Positions 62,712 through 64,000 of a DNA stretch of 64,000 bases are shown here, one piece after another. The first letter of the stretch is position 1. Every line of letters starts with the position of its first letter. Below the pieces are notes generated by a model. That model worked only from the letters and a program-made list of their open reading frames with translations, was not told the origin of the DNA and searched no databases. Origin of the DNA: Bacillus mojavensis RO-H-1 = KCTC 3706 (GTDB taxonomy: Bacteria; Bacillota; Bacilli; Bacillales; Bacillaceae); the NCBI RefSeq assembly GCF_000245335.1, contig NZ_JH600283.1, forward strand, positions 21,327 through 85,326, given 5' to 3'. The translations under genes and the position numbers were made by a program.

Positions 62712-63194
62712 TTATAAAAAATAATGAAGTATCAGCTGTTCGCCGAGCGGCCCGATTTTTCGGCGTCCTTTATCAAGAAATCCAGTTTTCATATAAAGCT
62801 GCTTTGCACGGGTGTTCAGGTGATTGACGGCTAAAATGATTTCATCGCACCATGGGAAATACCCGTTAACAAAGGAGGGTAGCTGAAGCATGGCTTTTTT
62901 CGCATAGCCTTGTCCGTGGTGAGCGGAGTTTAATGATAAGGAACTGAGCAATAAAGCAAATGGATTGTTGGAATAGGGAGCAATGATTTCTTTTGACGTA
63001 TGTAGAATGAAAAAGCCTATTGGCAGATCACCTTTTAAGATGACAACAGGATAGCGCTCCTGTATGCTTAGGGCCTGAGTCAGCACCTCTTTAGGGAGAG
63101 CGGTAAAGCGTTTGTCATCATTGTGTAAAGTAAATGCGTAAAGCTCAGGTAAATGCTCAGGCTTATAGAAGGATAAAGAGATATCTTGCGTCAT
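62712..63194 (-). CDS. ybbJ: GNAT-family N-acetyltransferase YbbJ
   Basis: A 160-residue GNAT acetyltransferase. The acetyl-CoA loop region lies in LNSAHHGQGYAKKAMLQLPS (about residues 93-112; HHGQGYAKKA fits the Q/RxxGxG/A motif). The C-terminal VNHLNTRAKQLYMKTGFLDK is the usual GNAT motif B. The substrate is unknown. It follows ybbK by 11 bases and probably shares its transcript. Confidence 0.88.
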   Translation of the reverse strand: MTQDISLSFYKPEHLPELYAFTLHNDDKRFTALPKEVLTQALSIQERYPVVILKGDLPIGFFILHTSKEIIAPYSNNPFALLLSSLSLNSAHHGQGYAKKAMLQLPSFVNGYFPWCDEIILAVNHLNTRAKQLYMKTGFLDKGRRKIGPLGEQLILHYFL

Positions 63195-63205
63195 GATGAG
63201 CCTCC

Positions 63206-63661
63206 TTACAATATATCGTCTAGCTGGTTTTCAGAAATTACACGGTACCCCGCTTGTTTTAATAGGGCGGCGGTTACTCCGTTTCCAGCGATTTTTTTGC
63301 CTGAAAATGAGCCATTATAGATGAAATTGCTACCGCATGATGGGCTGTTTTCTTTCAATATGACGGCAGAGGCGTTGATTGTTTTTGCATAGGCCAATGT
63401 TTGGGCCGCGCCCTTCATATATAAATCTGTTACATTTTCTCCTGAAGACGTTATGATTTTCGCGCATCCATTAAGAACATCCTCACCAGTGCCTCCGATG
63501 ATTTCTGCTGGTTCCCGGGGAGTGGAGAAGCCGCCGAGAAGTTCAGGGCAAGCCATCACTGCTTGTTTTTCTTCAATCAGTTTTCGAATTTTCTCTGATG
63601 CGGCATGCGAACCGTTGTATCTGCATTCAATGCCCCCGAGGCAAGAGCTGACTAGTATCAT
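63206..63661 (-). CDS. ybbK: DUF523-family protein YbbK
   Basis: A 151-residue protein of the DUF523 family, function unknown. Conserved cysteines stand out: SSCLGGIECRYNG at the start, ACPELLGGFSTPREPAEI in the middle and LKENSPSCGSNFIYNGSF. This pattern is suggestive of metal or iron-sulfur binding but does not prove it. GAGGAG precedes the ATG. It is the first gene of a short ybbK-ybbJ unit, divergent from the tRNA cluster. Confidence 0.88.
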   Translation of the reverse strand: MILVSSCLGGIECRYNGSHAASEKIRKLIEEKQAVMACPELLGGFSTPREPAEIIGGTGEDVLNGCAKIITSSGENVTDLYMKGAAQTLAYAKTINASAVILKENSPSCGSNFIYNGSFSGKKIAGNGVTAALLKQAGYRVISENQLDDIL

Positions 63662-63782
63662 ATTGGTTTCTCCTCTCTTGATTCGATCTATATCTATCTT
63701 AAGATAAATGATAAATGTTGGGAGGCTTTTTCAGTTAAAAAAGGGGTTAAAAAGTTTGAAAATAAAAAATTTAAATTTCCTC

Positions 63783-63812
63783 TTTACAAAAGGGGGGGAA
63801 CCTGTATATAAT
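63783..63812 (+). promoter_or_regulatory. Promoter of the tRNA-Glu/Val cluster
   Basis: TTTACA (63,783-63,788), 18 bases, then TATAAT (63,807-63,812). The spacer contains a run of seven G residues, which may be miscounted by one. Confidence 0.75.
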
Positions 63813-63842
63813 AACTTTTGTCAGCTCGACGAGAACACAAAC

Positions 63843-63917
63843 GGCCCGTTGGTCAAGCGGTTAAGACACCGCCCTTTCACGGCGGTAACACGGGTTCGAA
63901 TCCCGTACGGGTCACCA
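63843..63917 (+). tRNA. tRNA-Glu (UUC)
   Basis: A 75-base cloverleaf from GGCCCGTTGGTC to CGGGTCACCA with encoded CCA. The anticodon loop CTTTCAC gives TTC for glutamate. Confidence 0.95.
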
Positions 63918-63920
63918 TTT

Positions 63921-63996
63921 GGAGGATTAGCTCAGCTGGGAGAGCATCTGCCTTACAAGCAGAGGGTCGGCGGTTCGAGCCCGTCATCCTCCACCA
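63921..63996 (+). tRNA. tRNA-Val (UAC)
   Basis: A 76-base cloverleaf from GGAGGATTAG to CATCCTCCACCA. The anticodon loop CTTACAA gives TAC for valine. The cluster probably continues past the window edge. Confidence 0.95.
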
Positions 63997-64000
63997 TCTT

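Noticed and set aside
62600..62712. A CcpA (cre) site at the MurNAc operon
   Set aside because: I looked for TGWAANCGNTNWCA around the murQ promoter and found no acceptable match.
63789..63800. Run of seven G residues in the tRNA-Glu promoter spacer
   Set aside because: It may be a homopolymer miscall, but nothing in the sequence shows the true length; spacer is acceptable either way.

Overview
The window is chromosomal DNA of a Bacillus subtilis-group bacterium. Gene order matches what I remember of the B. subtilis 168 segment from rplK to the trnSL tRNA cluster. The proteins are near-identical to the 168 versions, but RpoC, FeuA and especially Btr carry enough differences (judged from memory) to suggest a sister species or subspecies rather than 168. 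I see no phage, insertion sequence, CRISPR array or defence island.

Layout: (1) 1-31,995, plus strand: the end of nusG, then rplKA, rplJL, ybxB, rpoBC, the rplGB-rpsL-rpsG-fusA-tufA string, ybaC, and the long S10-spc-alpha ribosomal cluster from rpsJ to rplQ, including secY, adk, map, infA and rpoA. Strong sigma-A promoters, an L10 leader, a structured S10 leader and two L1-type mRNA motifs can be read directly. (2) 32,060-36,354: the ECF transporter module ecfA1-ecfA2-ecfT, truA, and rplM-rpsI behind an L13 leader. (3) 36,355-42,400: ybaJ, ybaK, and the sporulation/germination genes cwlD, salA, gerD, kbaA and pdaB, with sigma-E and sigma-G type promoters. (4) 42,440-46,055: rRNA operons and six tRNAs. 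Both operons are chimeric here: a 16S 5' end is joined directly to a 23S 3' end. (5) 46,088-49,233: a broken reading frame, then ybaR and ybaS. (6) 49,212-54,690, minus strand: bacillibactin-iron uptake (feuABC, besA) and its activator btr, with two Fur boxes. (7) 54,825-62,707, minus strand: peptidoglycan (MurNAc) recovery operon murQ-murR-murP-amiE-nagZ-namZ. (8) ybbJ, ybbK, and the first two tRNAs of the next cluster.

How the parts work together: regions 1-2 make the ribosome, RNA polymerase, translation factors and Sec channel. Region 3 controls entry into sporulation, cortex maturation and germination. Regions 6-7 are two self-contained scavenging systems: extracellular ferric bacillibactin is captured, imported, hydrolysed and sensed by Btr; secreted NamZ, AmiE and NagZ free MurNAc from wall fragments, MurP imports it as the 6-phosphate and MurQ converts it to GlcNAc-6-phosphate.

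The main oddities concern data quality or decay rather than a new system. rplP, an essential gene, has two single-base losses in homopolymers. The rRNA operons are collapsed. Three reading frames look like decayed genes: a KOW-type gene between map and infA, a minus-strand frame between rpsI and ybaJ, and a frame between the rRNA terminator and ybaR. I did not find a convincing undescribed biological system; the best leads are the twin L1 motifs, the palindromes beside the MurNAc operon and the unrecognised broken frames.
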